A stretch of 41,310 nucleotides of DNA from NCBI GenBank assembly GCA_017523925.1, contig JAFWVQ010000040.1, positions 1 through 41,310 on the forward strand. The letters run 5' to 3'. The notes under the pieces are model-generated. The model worked only from the letters and a program-made list of their open reading frames with translations, ran no database searches and was not told the origin of the DNA. This document shows, piece after piece, positions 32,176 through 40,623 of this stretch; position 1 is the stretch's first letter, and each line of letters starts with the position of its first letter. The position numbers and the translations under genes were made by a program. The stretch comes from Clostridia bacterium (GTDB lineage Bacteria; Bacillota; Clostridia; Christensenellales; CAG-138).

Positions 32176-33651
32176 ATGATAAACGTTTCCACAAATGAAT
32201 TCATGCGCGAGCTCGACCGCCATATGATCGAGGATATCGGCATTCCTTCGGCGGTGCTGATGGAGAACGCCGCGCACGCTGTGAGCGACGCGGTGCTTTC
32301 CTGCGCGGCAAGCGGGCGCTGCGTCATTCTGATCGGCCCCGGAAACAACGGCGGCGACGGGCTTGCTGTGCTTAGAAGGCTCGTTCAGCAGAAAAGGAGC
32401 GCTGTCGGCATCCTGCTCTGTGACCCGGAGAAGCTCAAGGACGATGCGCGCCTGAACTATGATATCGCCGTCAAGCTCGCCCTGCCGCTGACGCAGTCGC
32501 TCGACGCGATCGAAACGGCGGATATCATCGTGGACGCTCTTTTCGGCACGGGGTTCGATCGGGAGCTGAGCGGAAGCTGTCTTGAGGCGATAGAGCGTGC
32601 AAACGCATCAAACGCATACAGGATCGCCGTCGACATCCCTTCAGGGATCAACGGCACGAGCGGCAAAGCATTTGGCACGGTCTTCAATGCGGATGAAACC
32701 GTCTCCTTCGTTGCCGCAAAGCGCGGCCACCTTATCACGAACAGGCTCGAGTGCGTAGGCAGATTGAAGATAGTGCAGATAGGCATGGCGGACGAAGCGC
32801 ATATGCGAATGCTCGAGCGCGAGCAGCTCGTTGACCGCGAGTTTGCCGGCAGTCTGCTTCCCGAAAGAAAACGGTATTCAAACAAGGGCGATCACGGCAG
32901 AGCGCTCGTGATCGGTGGAAGCCCGGGCATGAGCGGCGCGCCGGTCATGGCTGCGGCCGCCTGCATCCGCGCAGGCGCGGGGCTCACTCGAGCGATAGTG
33001 CCGGAGCAAACGCTTCCCGCATTTGCCGCGCTTCCAGAGGCGATGGTGCTTAAGGATACCGAAGCCGACCTCGCCGCTCAGCTTGAATGGGCGGGCGCCG
33101 TATGCATCGGCTGCGGCATGGGCGCCGACGAGAGGGCCGCATCAAAGCTCGAAGCGCTGCTTGCAAGCGGCAAGCGCGCCGTGATCGATGCCGATGCGCT
33201 GAACCTTATGTCGAATAAGGCAAACCGCAGCCTGCTCTCCCGTCTCAGCGCAAAGCATATCATCACGCCCCATCCGGGCGAGATGGCGCGGCTGCTCGGT
33301 TCGAGCGTTGCGGAGGTGCTCGCCGGCCCGGTGCGCGCCGCAAGCGGATTTGCCGAGGAACACGGCTGCATCGTACTGCTGAAAAACGCCGTAAGCGTCA
33401 TCGCTTCGCCGGACGGCAGGCTGCGCTACAATTCCTCGGGCAACGCGGGGCTTGCAAAGGGCGGCAGCGGCGATTGCCTCGGCGGCATAGTCACCGCGCT
33501 GCTCGCTCAGGGGCTCGAACCCTTCGACGCCGCCTCGGTCGGCGCGTATCTTCTCGGCGCTTCGGCGGATGAGGCGCTTGAATTGCTCAAAACGCGGGCG
33601 CTCGCGGCCGGAGACGTTATCTCTGCGCTCGCTCAGATGCTCGCAAAATAA
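32176..33651 (+). CDS. nnr: Bifunctional NAD(P)H-hydrate epimerase / ADP-dependent dehydratase
   Basis: The protein has 491 residues, the usual length for the fused enzyme. It repairs damaged NADH/NADPH hydrates. The N-terminal YjeF epimerase domain (about 1-215) carries LIGPGNNGGDGLAVLRRL and AVDIPSGINGTSG. The C-terminal ribokinase-like dehydratase domain contains NKGDHGRALVIGGSPGMSGAPVMAA, ITPHPGEMARLLG and NAGLAKGGSGDCLGGIVTALLAQG (about 420-443). There is no good ribosome binding site before the ATG, but an in-frame stop lies shortly upstream, so the start is constrained. It is probably part of the recX-birA run. Confidence 0.96.
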   Translation: MINVSTNEFMRELDRHMIEDIGIPSAVLMENAAHAVSDAVLSCAASGRCVILIGPGNNGGDGLAVLRRLVQQKRSAVGILLCDPEKLKDDARLNYDIAVKLALPLTQSLDAIETADIIVDALFGTGFDRELSGSCLEAIERANASNAYRIAVDIPSGINGTSGKAFGTVFNADETVSFVAAKRGHLITNRLECVGRLKIVQIGMADEAHMRMLEREQLVDREFAGSLLPERKRYSNKGDHGRALVIGGSPGMSGAPVMAAAACIRAGAGLTRAIVPEQTLPAFAALPEAMVLKDTEADLAAQLEWAGAVCIGCGMGADERAASKLEALLASGKRAVIDADALNLMSNKANRSLLSRLSAKHIITPHPGEMARLLGSSVAEVLAGPVRAASGFAEEHGCIVLLKNAVSVIASPDGRLRYNSSGNAGLAKGGSGDCLGGIVTALLAQGLEPFDAASVGAYLLGASADEALELLKTRALAAGDVISALAQMLAK

Positions 33652-33691
33652 CAGTATTATCAGTTAAATCAAACATCCCATGGAGGACATT

Positions 33692-34861
33692 ATGCTTATA
33701 CTCAAAAACGGCCTTGTAAAGCCCGTAACGGGCGAAAGCTTCACCGGCGATATCGCCGTGGAGGGCGGCAGGATCGCCGAGCTCGGGACGGAGCTCGAAA
33801 AGAAGTACCCCTCGGCTCAGATCGTCGATATCAGCGGCTGTACCGCCATCCCCGGCATCATCGACGCACACTGCCACGTCGGCATGTGGGAGGACGGCAT
33901 CGGCACCGAGGGCTCGGACGGCAACGACTATTATTCGCCCGTAACGCCCGAACTTCGTTCGATCGACGGCATCAACCCGCACGACCGCTGCTTCGTTGAG
34001 GCGCGTGAGGGCGGCGTCACCACGCTTGTGACGGGTCCCGGCAGTGCGAACGTTATCGGCGGCCAGTTCGTTGCGCTCAAGACCAACGACGGCGAGATCG
34101 AGGACAAGCTTCTCAAATTCCCCATCGGCATGAAGGCGGCGCTCGGCGAGAACCCCAAGCGCGTTTTCACCGGGCAAAAGACCTTCTACACCCGCATGGC
34201 GGTCGCGGCGCATCTGAGAAAGGCGCTGCAGGATGCCATCGACTACGATAAAAAGATTAAGGCGGCGGGGGAGGATGAATCCAAGATTCCCAAGCGCGAC
34301 CATTCGCTCGATGCGCTGCTTCCCGTGGTGCGCCGCGAGCTTCCGCTCAAGATCCATGCGCACCGTATCGACGATATCCGCACCGCCATCCGTATTGCGC
34401 GCGAGTTCAACATCCGCTTCACGCTCGATCATTTCACGGAGGGTTACATGTATGCTTCTTCCCTCAAAAAGGATATCGATGAGCTCGGCGCGGGCGTGAT
34501 CGTTGGCCCGTACATGAGCGATCGAAGCAAGATCGAGCTGAAAAACGGCAGCATGAAGGCGCCTGCCGAGCTTTATAAAAACGGCGTGAAATTCGCCATA
34601 ATGACCGATCATCCCGTGATACCGATACAGTATCTGCCCGTTTGCGCGGCGGTGGCGATCCGCGAGGGTCTGCCCGAGGACGAGGCGCTCAAGGCGCTGA
34701 CCATCAATCCCGCCGAGATAATCGGCCTTGCGGACAGGATCGGTTCGCTCGAAAAGGGCAAGGATGCTGATATCGCCGTCTTCTCCGGCAGCCCCTTCGA
34801 TTTCCGCGCCCGCTGCGTGCTGACCCTCATCAACGGCGAGATAGTTCACAGCGAGCTGTGA
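33692..34861 (+). CDS. Metal-dependent amidohydrolase
   Basis: The protein has 389 residues. The ATG at 33692 has GGAGG 6 bases upstream; the ATG at 33680 overlaps that site. Amidohydrolase ligands are in place: DAHCHVG (His60, His62), LKIHAHRIDD (His222, His224), TLDHFTEGY (His247) and MTDHPVIP (Asp306). The C-terminal composite beta sandwich ends VLTLINGEIVHSE. A DSRSKIELKNG-like loop and LALTINPAEI-type segment match the imidazolonepropionase/adenosine deaminase-like branch often annotated only as amidohydrolase in Clostridia. The substrate is unknown, and context (cofactor repair, folate) does not decide it. Confidence 0.88.
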   Translation: MLILKNGLVKPVTGESFTGDIAVEGGRIAELGTELEKKYPSAQIVDISGCTAIPGIIDAHCHVGMWEDGIGTEGSDGNDYYSPVTPELRSIDGINPHDRCFVEAREGGVTTLVTGPGSANVIGGQFVALKTNDGEIEDKLLKFPIGMKAALGENPKRVFTGQKTFYTRMAVAAHLRKALQDAIDYDKKIKAAGEDESKIPKRDHSLDALLPVVRRELPLKIHAHRIDDIRTAIRIAREFNIRFTLDHFTEGYMYASSLKKDIDELGAGVIVGPYMSDRSKIELKNGSMKAPAELYKNGVKFAIMTDHPVIPIQYLPVCAAVAIREGLPEDEALKALTINPAEIIGLADRIGSLEKGKDADIAVFSGSPFDFRARCVLTLINGEIVHSEL

Positions 34862-34903
34862 ATATGCGCGCCGTATAACGGCGGAAAGCCGAACGAATAA
34901 ACC

Positions 34904-35500
34904 ATGGACATCATAAAACAAAGTGCCGAGACAGCCGAAAGAAAAGCGGAGCTTCGTAAGCAGCTCCGCTCCATGCGGCGCGCGCTCGATATAAGCGAGG
35001 TCGAGGCGGCGTCAAGGAGCGTCTGCGCCAAGCTGGCATCGCTCGGGGAGTTCCGCGAAGCGGGGCTCATCCTTGCGTACATGGCGGCTAAAAACGAGCT
35101 CGACGTTTCGTATGCGGTTTCCGCGGCGCTCGAGCTCGGCAAGCGCGTCGCCTTTCCGCTCTGCATCGAGGATGGCGGGCTGAGACTGCTCGTGCCAAAC
35201 GACCCTTCCGCATTCACGGTCGGAAGCTACGGCATACTCGAGCCGGATCCGCTCCGCTCAAGCGAGGTGCTGCCCGATGAGCTCGAGCTCGTCATCGTTC
35301 CCGCCGTTGCTTTTTCGCCCGAGCTTCAAAGGCTCGGGCAGGGCGGAGGCTACTACGATCGGCTGCTTGAAAGAACGAACGCCTTCACAGTTGGCGTGGG
35401 CTACGATTTCCAGCTCGTTTCGGATATCCCGATCGAAAAGCACGATGCGCCGCTGGACTGCGTTATATTGCCGTCCCATACCCTCGTTCGATTGCGCTGA
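34904..35500 (+). CDS. 5-formyltetrahydrofolate cyclo-ligase
   Basis: The protein has 198 residues. It converts 5-formyl-THF with ATP to 5,10-methenyl-THF, salvaging an inhibitory folate. Motifs: N-terminal RKAELRKQLRSMRRALD (ATP-contacting Arg/Lys), AYMAAKNELDVSYAV, IVPAVAFSPELQRLGQGGGYYDRLLE (the family signature GxGGGYYDR) and the C-terminal HDAPLDCVILPSH. The ribosome binding site is weak (GCGGAAAG, far upstream). It starts 42 bases after the amidohydrolase gene. Confidence 0.94.
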   Translation: MDIIKQSAETAERKAELRKQLRSMRRALDISEVEAASRSVCAKLASLGEFREAGLILAYMAAKNELDVSYAVSAALELGKRVAFPLCIEDGGLRLLVPNDPSAFTVGSYGILEPDPLRSSEVLPDELELVIVPAVAFSPELQRLGQGGGYYDRLLERTNAFTVGVGYDFQLVSDIPIEKHDAPLDCVILPSHTLVRLR

Positions 35501-35555
35501 GCCCCGAAAACCAAAAGTTTTTGCGCCAAAAAAGGAATATATGCCCTCTTTGGTA

Positions 35556-35584
35556 TTGCAAGAATCCGCGATGGGTGGTAATAT
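35556..35584 (+). promoter_or_regulatory. Promoter of the rsmD-coaD operon
   Basis: TTGCAA (35556-35561), 17-bp spacer, TAATAT (35579-35584), 29 bases before rsmD. Confidence 0.75.
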
Positions 35585-35612
35585 TATATAAACGATCCGG
35601 AGGACGAAGCGC

Positions 35613-36200
35613 TTGAGGATAATTGCGGGCAGCGCGCGAGGAAGAAGCATAGAAGCGCCGAAGGGGCGCGACACAAGGCCCACGCTCGATCGGGTCCGCG
35701 AAGCTATATTCGGAATGGTGCAGTTCGACGTTGAGGATGCTTCCGTGCTCGATCTTTTCGCCGGCAGCGGTGCGCTCGGGCTCGAGGCGCTCTCGCGCGG
35801 TGCGGGCTATGCCGCGTTCTGCGATAATTCCGCATCGGCCTGCGCCGTCGTGGGCAGAAACCTGCAAACGCTCGGCTTTGCGGACCGCGCCGAGGTGTTT
35901 CATTCGGATTGCTTCGCCCTGCTCGAAAGGCTTTCGCGCACGGGGCGAAGGTTTTCGCTCGTTCTTATCGATCCGCCGTATCAGGCGGGGCTGTATGAAA
36001 AAACGCTGGATACGCTCACTCGATCCGGCGTCCTCGAGGATGGCTGCATCATCATCCTCGAGCACCCAAAGCGCATGCGGCTCGAGCCTTGCTCCGCCAA
36101 GCTCAAGCTCGGCAAGCCCCATTCCTACGGCGATATCGCGGTCACAAAGCTCGTTTATTCGGAAGAATGCGAAGAGGACGGTGCGCAAGGCCTCAGTTAA
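35613..36200 (+). CDS. rsmD: 16S rRNA (guanine(966)-N(2))-methyltransferase RsmD
   Basis: The protein has 195 residues from a TTG start at 35613 with CCGGAGG 9 bases upstream. The start reproduces the conserved family N-terminus MRIIAGSARGR. SAM-binding motif VLDLFAGSGALGLEALSRG (about 45-63), catalytic IDPPYQAG (DPPY at 120-123). It methylates G966 of 16S rRNA. The 38-base spacing to coaD and the gene order rsmD-coaD are widely kept in Firmicutes. Confidence 0.95.
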   Translation: MRIIAGSARGRSIEAPKGRDTRPTLDRVREAIFGMVQFDVEDASVLDLFAGSGALGLEALSRGAGYAAFCDNSASACAVVGRNLQTLGFADRAEVFHSDCFALLERLSRTGRRFSLVLIDPPYQAGLYEKTLDTLTRSGVLEDGCIIILEHPKRMRLEPCSAKLKLGKPHSYGDIAVTKLVYSEECEEDGAQGLS

Positions 36201-36238
36201 GGTCAGATTGCTTGAAACTACCTTCATTCGGAGGAAAT

Positions 36239-36739
36239 ATGCACATAGGTGTTTTTGCGGGTACCTTTGACCCGTTCACTGTGGGGCATCTCGACGTTGT
36301 TAAAAGAGCCGCTCCGCATTTTGACAGGCTGATAGTCACGGTCTGCGTCAACCCTGGCAAGGGGGACGCGATGTTTTCGCTCGAGGAGCGAAAAGCGCTG
36401 ATCGTAGATGCGGTGAAGGGCATAGAAAACGTCGAGGTAACCATGTTCGGCGGCGTACTGATCGAGTATTGCCGATCGGTCGGCGCTTCGAGCCTTGTTC
36501 GCAGCATCCGCAGCGGGAGCGACGTTGACTACGAGCGCATGCTCGAAAGCGTCAATTTGCGGCTCGATCCCGGCATCGAAACCTTCTTCCTGCTGTCAAA
36601 GCCCGAGCTTGCGCATATCAGCTCATCGCTCGTTCGCCAGCTTATCGGACTCGGCATCGCGATAGACGATCTCGTTCCGAACGCGGAAAACGCAATAATC
36701 AAGAATAAAATCGCAATAATTTCAGAAGGGGATAAATAA
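36239..36739 (+). CDS. coaD: Pantetheine-phosphate adenylyltransferase
   Basis: The protein has 166 residues (family about 160). It makes dephospho-CoA from 4'-phosphopantetheine and ATP. Nucleotidyltransferase motif GTFDPFTVGHLDVV (TVGH at 14-17), then LEERKALI, LIEYCRSVGASSLVRSIRSGSDVDYERML and the ISSSLVRQLI loop. ATG at 36239 with GGAGG 4 bases upstream. The next gene starts two bases after its stop. F-A-G-T at the start rather than Y-P-G-S is a common variant. Confidence 0.96.
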   Translation: MHIGVFAGTFDPFTVGHLDVVKRAAPHFDRLIVTVCVNPGKGDAMFSLEERKALIVDAVKGIENVEVTMFGGVLIEYCRSVGASSLVRSIRSGSDVDYERMLESVNLRLDPGIETFFLLSKPELAHISSSLVRQLIGLGIAIDDLVPNAENAIIKNKIAIISEGDK

Positions 36740-36741
36740 CT

Positions 36742-37599
36742 ATGGAACAGGCAGAACTCATCATTGTAGACGCGCTCGAGCAGCTAATGGACTTTGTGGA
36801 CAACAGCCGCATCCCGGTGCTTCGCTCGGGAGACCGCATGCGCATCGTGGATTCGGATCAGATCGCGGACATGATCGCCGACATCAAGACCCAGCTTCCG
36901 GAGGATATCCGCAGAGCCAATTCGATCCTGCTTCAAGCGGAGGGCAAGATCCGCGAGGCGAGCGAGTATGCCGATAGGATAACCGCCGAGGCAAACAACA
37001 ACATTGAAAACCTCAGAAGCAAGGCCGAGGCCGACGCAAGCGCCGTCCGCAGCCAAGCCGATTCCTACTACAAGGAAAAGGTCGCCGCAGGCGACGACTA
37101 TCTTGCAAGCAAAAAGCAGGAGGCGGACGAGTATTATCGCGAATGTGTCGAGCGCGCAAAGCAGGATGCCGAAAGGCTGATCGCCGAGGCAAACGAGCAG
37201 CATGAGCAGCTCGTCAGCGAGGATTCGATCATGCTCGATGCCCAGCAGCGCGCAGAGGAGCTGCGCAACAAAACCATTCTCCGCTCCAACCAGGTCTACA
37301 ACAACGCCAAGCGCAGTGCCGACGACGTGTTCGCCGCGCTGCTCCACTGCCTGGAGGACTACTATTCCGCGATCGAGCAGGACAGGCGCGCCCTCGATCT
37401 GAAGCCCCAGGAAACCGAGATCAGGCCGCAGCAGAGCGCGCCCGCGCAGCAGAATCCGCAGGGCAACAGGCGTGATATCCAGCAGGTCGAGGATCTGGAT
37501 GAAGACGATTTCGAGCAGGAAGAAGACGACGCGCCCTCCTTCTTCGATTTCTTCAAACGCAAGAAAAAGAAGCACTACGACGATGACGACGAGCTGTGA
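36742..37599 (+). CDS. Coiled-coil protein downstream of coaD, unknown function
   Basis: The protein has 285 residues, soluble, starting two bases after coaD and probably coupled to it. Parts: N-terminal about 50 residues with DFVDNSRIPVLRSGDRMRIVDSDQIADMI, then a long Ala/Glu/Arg/Gln-rich coiled coil (about 55-215) reminiscent of DivIVA or F/V-type ATPase stalk proteins, then a Gln/Pro linker and a very acidic C-terminus with one basic patch (FFDFFKRKKKKHYDDDDE). Similar proteins behind coaD in Clostridia are sometimes labelled 'ATPase', but no nucleotide-binding motif is seen. A scaffold or polarity role is a guess. Confidence 0.8.
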   Translation: MEQAELIIVDALEQLMDFVDNSRIPVLRSGDRMRIVDSDQIADMIADIKTQLPEDIRRANSILLQAEGKIREASEYADRITAEANNNIENLRSKAEADASAVRSQADSYYKEKVAAGDDYLASKKQEADEYYRECVERAKQDAERLIAEANEQHEQLVSEDSIMLDAQQRAEELRNKTILRSNQVYNNAKRSADDVFAALLHCLEDYYSAIEQDRRALDLKPQETEIRPQQSAPAQQNPQGNRRDIQQVEDLDEDDFEQEEDDAPSFFDFFKRKKKKHYDDDDEL

Positions 37600-37657
37600 T
37601 CGATCCTCGGCATGCGCTTGAGTATTTCATGCGCTAACCGAATACGCAATAATAGAT

Positions 37658-37694
37658 GAGTCCCGCGCAGTTTTCCGCGCAGGACTCGCTTTTC
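37658..37694 (+). terminator. Terminator of the rsmD-coaD operon
   Basis: GAGTCC (37658-37663) pairs with GGACTC (37682-37687), with an inner GCGC/GCGC helix, followed by GCTTTTC. It separates this operon from the convergent SulP gene. Confidence 0.8.
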
Positions 37695-37739
37695 TATATT
37701 CGCTTTGGTGCGGCCGCGTAAGGGTAAGAAGGGTAAGGG

Positions 37740-39431
37740 TCAGGATCGATCCGCCTCGGAGCCGCCCTGAGCGGCGGAGCCTGAAGTTTCGGCGATCGCG
37801 CCGTCGATGCCGGCAAAGATACTGCCTTCGCCGAGCTTGTCGATAAAGCCGGCTCGCTTGAGCACCTTCATCGGGAACTCGCGAACGCCCGTGAGCATGA
37901 GGCGCGTGCCGTGCTCGCTGCATTTTTCCATCATCGTTTCAAGATTCTTCATTGCCGTAGCATCGATCGACTGAACGCCGTCCATGCGCAGTATCAGCGC
38001 CTTTGTATCGTCCTCGAGCGCGAAATCGAGTATCTTCTCCGCGCCTGCAAAGAACATCGGGCCGTTGAATTCATAAATGAGCGTACCCTCGGGCAGGGCA
38101 TCCGAAGCCTTTTCGCAGCTCTGCTTGCCGCAGCGGCGCATACCGCTCTGATCGGCCATGCGCTTCATAAAGAATATCGCCGAGAGCAGCAGGCCAACGC
38201 AGATCGCAACCACGAGATCGAATGCGACCGTAAGCACGAAGGTGACCACGAGAACGAGAATATCGCTGAGCGGCGCGGTTTTGATGATATGCACAAAATG
38301 CCTCCACTCGCTCATGTTGTAGGCCACCATGAACAGTATAGCGGCGATGATGGGCATAGGGATGAGCTTTGCAAGCGGCATGAGCACGAGCAGGAACAGC
38401 AGCAGCACGATCGCGTGCACCATGCCGCTGACAGGGGTGCGGCCGCCGTTCTTAACGTTTGCCGCAGTGCGTGCGATAGCGCCGGTCGCGGGTATTCCGC
38501 CGAAGATCGCGGAGCCGATGTTGCCGATGCCGAGCGCGATCAGCTCGGTGTTGGAATTATGCTTGTCGTTGATCATGCCGTCGGACACAACGCACGAAAG
38601 CAGCGACTCGATCGCCGCGAGTATCGCTATCGTGAACGCGCTCGGGATGACCGCTTTGACCGTTTCAAAATCGAACGCGGGCAGCGACGGGGCGGGGAAG
38701 CCGGCGGAAAGGGTGGGGTAGAGGGTGCCGATCGTGTTCACCTTGAGCGGCGTGAATCTGACGATCAGAATGCCCGCGATGACCGCGATAATGGAGGCTG
38801 GCACCTTTGCAAGGATCAAAGAAACCTTGCTCTTGCCGTTTTTGAATGCGAGCGGCCAAAGTATGAGTATCGCAAGCCCGATCAAGCCCACGATAACGGC
38901 GTGCGGGTTGATGGTTCCGATCGAGGCAGCGATCGCCTTCACCTTGTCGAGCGTTTCGATCGCGTTCGTGCCGGGGGCGAAGGTGAGCCCGAGAAAATCC
39001 TTGATCTGACCGATAATTATCGTAACGGCAATACCTGCGGTAATGCCAACGGTGAGCGTCATCGGAATGTAATTTATAAGCGAACCGAAGCGGAAAACGC
39101 CCATCAGTATCAAAAGGACACCCGCGATGATCGCCGCAAGCGTGAGACCTGCGATGCCGTGCGTGGCCACGATCCCGGCCACGATCGCCGCAAATGCTGC
39201 TGTGGGGCCGGAAATATTGACGCGGCTGCCGCCGAGCAGCGCGATGATAAAGCCCGCCACGATCGCCGTGTAAAGACCCTGCTCGGGCGAAACGCCGGAA
39301 GCGATCGCCAGCGCGATCGAGAGCGGCAGAGCGATTATAGCAACGATCACGCCCGCAATGAGGTCGTTCACAAGCTTTGAAGCGGAGTAATCGCGCAGCG
39401 CCTCAAACAGCTTCGGTCTGAATGTTTTCAA
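37740..39431 (-). CDS. SulP-family inorganic anion transporter with STAS domain
   Basis: The protein has 563 residues from a TTG start at 39431 with AAGGAG 6 bases upstream; a longer frame begins at another TTG (39491) without a site and would add a non-hydrophobic leader. About 12-14 membrane segments; SulP signatures include NDLIAGVIVAIIALPLSIALAIASGVSPEQGLYTAIV and GSRVNISGPTAAFAAIV. A C-terminal cytoplasmic STAS domain (about 450-545) has LILRMDGVQSIDATAMKNLETM. Transported ion may be sulfate, bicarbonate or a dicarboxylate; no carbonic anhydrase or sulfur gene adjoins it. Monocistronic behind its own promoter. Confidence 0.93.
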   Translation of the reverse strand: MKTFRPKLFEALRDYSASKLVNDLIAGVIVAIIALPLSIALAIASGVSPEQGLYTAIVAGFIIALLGGSRVNISGPTAAFAAIVAGIVATHGIAGLTLAAIIAGVLLILMGVFRFGSLINYIPMTLTVGITAGIAVTIIIGQIKDFLGLTFAPGTNAIETLDKVKAIAASIGTINPHAVIVGLIGLAILILWPLAFKNGKSKVSLILAKVPASIIAVIAGILIVRFTPLKVNTIGTLYPTLSAGFPAPSLPAFDFETVKAVIPSAFTIAILAAIESLLSCVVSDGMINDKHNSNTELIALGIGNIGSAIFGGIPATGAIARTAANVKNGGRTPVSGMVHAIVLLLFLLVLMPLAKLIPMPIIAAILFMVAYNMSEWRHFVHIIKTAPLSDILVLVVTFVLTVAFDLVVAICVGLLLSAIFFMKRMADQSGMRRCGKQSCEKASDALPEGTLIYEFNGPMFFAGAEKILDFALEDDTKALILRMDGVQSIDATAMKNLETMMEKCSEHGTRLMLTGVREFPMKVLKRAGFIDKLGEGSIFAGIDGAIAETSGSAAQGGSEADRS

Positions 39432-39506
39432 TGCTTTCTCCTTCCGCCGCGGCGCATGAGCAAGCCCAGATTGCGCCGACGGGCAAAACAAACAGTTTCT
39501 GTGCGA

Positions 39507-39535
39507 ATAATAGCATGTTTTCGTGTATATTACAA
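39507..39535 (-). promoter_or_regulatory. Promoter of the SulP gene
   Basis: Minus strand: TTGTAA (39530-39535), 17-bp spacer, TATTAT (39507-39512), about 75 bases before the TTG start. Confidence 0.8.
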
Positions 39536-39634
39536 GCCAATTTTATTGCGGTCGGCTTGCTGTGGCGTATTATAATGCGCTTTCATCGAACCCGTGCCGC
39601 TACAAAGCAACCATCCGCTCCCAATCTTTATGCC

Positions 39635-39891
39635 GCACCTCATTTTTGTTGTGATAAATACAGCCAACTCTTTATTGTTATGGTAAATGCAGCCAACTCT
39701 TGCTTGTCAGTGGAATGCCACCAACTCTTTATTGCTACGATAATTACTAACAACTGTTTCTTGTCAAGGTAATGCCGCCAACCCTTTATTGTTATGGTAA
39801 ATGCAGCCAACTCTTTCTTGTCATGGAAATGCTGCCAACCTTTATTGTTATGGTAAATACTGCCAACACTTTACTGTTGTGATAAATAAAA
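39635..39891 (+). repeat. AT-rich 28/29-bp tandem repeat array, about nine units
   Basis: Units with the head CCAAC start at 39664, 39693, 39721, 39750, 39778, 39807, 39835 and 39863, with one weaker unit before (about 39635). Spacing alternates 29, 28, 29, 28, 29, 28, 28. Two sub-types alternate: one contains TTTATTGTTATGGTAAATG, the other CTTGTCATGGAAATGC or a variant, so the true period is 57 bp. Within type A, TTATTGTTATGGTAA is nearly self-complementary. The array is in the roughly 600-base intergenic space between the SulP promoter and tRNA-Val. There are no unique spacers, and no protein frame runs through it consistently. Confidence 0.92.
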
Positions 39892-39996
39892 CCTCCTTTC
39901 AAAGTAAACTGCACCGCTGCCTTTTCTTTGAGACTTTACCGAGTTTACCCGTGCTCCGCAGTTTTTCGAACTTTTTGCCGTATGCCTTTTTTGCTA

Positions 39997-40025
39997 TTGC
40001 ATTCTTGTGAAAGATATGCTATAAT
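39997..40025 (+). promoter_or_regulatory. Promoter of tRNA-Val
   Basis: TTGCAT (39997-40002), 17-bp spacer, TATAAT (40020-40025), 13 bases before the tRNA. Confidence 0.85.
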
Positions 40026-40037
40026 AGCACACGCACT

Positions 40038-40114
40038 GGGGATGTGGCTCAGCTGGTTAGCGCGCTTCGCTCACATCGAAGAGGTCGGGGGTTCGAGTCC
40101 CTCCATCCCCACCA
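40038..40114 (+). tRNA. tRNA-Val (anticodon CAC)
   Basis: 77 bases with encoded CCA. Acceptor GGGGATG pairs with CATCCCC; anticodon stem CTTCG/CGAAG encloses CTCACAT with anticodon CAC (reads GUG); T arm GGGGG/CCCTC encloses TTCGAGT; discriminator A. The D stem GCTC/GCGC has one mismatch. A promoter and a terminator flank it, so it is a single-gene unit. Confidence 0.95.
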
Positions 40115-40118
40115 GATT

Positions 40119-40152
40119 GCCGCGGACTTGGTATCGTTCGCGGCGTTTTTTT
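40119..40152 (+). terminator. Terminator of tRNA-Val
   Basis: GCCGCG (40119-40124) pairs with CGCGGC (40139-40144), then G and seven T. Confidence 0.88.
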
Positions 40153-40269
40153 CATTTCTTGCATCGCTTCGAGAGGGCGCTCGAAGGGCGGAACAATTAA
40201 ACAGTCGCTGCTAATGCGCTATCGTGCATAGCAAGCATCAATATATATTGCGAATTCGATTAAGAGGTC

Positions 40270-40298
40270 TTGAAATAGAATCCATAATGCTGTATACT
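40270..40298 (+). promoter_or_regulatory. Strong promoter before the truncated tRNA-Ser copies
   Basis: TTGAAA (40270-40275), 17-bp spacer, TATACT (40293-40298). The first tRNA-like sequence starts 45 bases downstream, and no convincing protein gene follows, so the product should be an RNA that includes the tRNA-Ser fragments and possibly the intact tRNA-Ser. Confidence 0.7.
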
Positions 40299-40342
40299 AG
40301 CTAAGTTGGATAGTGAATACTTTCGCAGCGCACGCCGACCGT

Positions 40343-40395
40343 GGCGCGGCATCGAAGTGGTAATAACCGGACCGTCTCGAAAGTGTTCGGTGATT
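40343..40395 (+). pseudogene. Truncated tRNA-Ser-like sequence, copy A (5' half)
   Basis: From GGCGCGGCATCGAAGTGG through ATAACCGGACCGTCTCGAAA the sequence follows the intact tRNA-Ser(CGA) at 40704 (GGAGCGGTATCGAAGTGG...GACTGACTCGAAA). The D arm and the anticodon loop CTCGAAA are kept; similarity stops right after the loop. No variable arm, T arm or 3' acceptor follows. It could be a relic or a deliberate tRNA-half-like RNA. Confidence 0.7.
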
Positions 40396-40527
40396 TTGGA
40401 AGCGGGCAAAGGAAAATTTCTATTATACATTGGAAAAACTTTGCCAGACACAATTGAATACTTGGTCTATTTCTCTCGCCAAAATCTCTCCTTTTTCCGA
40501 GAAACGTCCGGCGAGGTAAATATACGG

Positions 40528-40567
40528 AGAGTTGTCCGAGAGGTCGAAGGTGCAGCACTCGAAATCC
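40528..40567 (+). pseudogene. Truncated tRNA-Ser-like sequence, copy B (5' half)
   Basis: GGAGAGTTGTCCGAGAGG, TCGAAGGTGCAGCA and CTCGAAA reproduce the acceptor 5' strand, D arm and anticodon loop (CGA) of a bacterial tRNA-Ser, but of a different isoacceptor sequence than the intact gene at 40704. Again the match ends at the anticodon loop; what follows (TCCCACACCACG) only vaguely recalls a T arm. No 3' acceptor strand pairs with GGAGAG. Confidence 0.7.
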
Positions 40568-40592
40568 CACACCACGAACGGCTCCCAATCTT

Positions 40593-40623
40593 CAAAAAAT
40601 CCTTTGTTTTATTGGATTTTTGA
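40593..40623 (+). terminator. Symmetric A/T-tract terminator after copy B
   Basis: CAAAAAATCC (40593-40602) pairs perfectly with GGATTTTTTG (40614-40623) around an 11-base loop. The A and T tracts lie within the stem, so it could act in either direction, though weakly. Confidence 0.6.

Noticed and set aside
37720..37742. Short GGGTAAG repeats near the SulP stop
   Set aside because: Only three imperfect units; chance is sufficient.
37911..39380. 489-codon open frame opposite the SulP transporter
   Set aside because: Highly charged, repetitive translation typical of the complement of hydrophobic codons; SulP is clear.
39635..39891. CRISPR array
   Set aside because: Units are contiguous 28/29-bp repeats with no unique spacers, and no cas genes are present.
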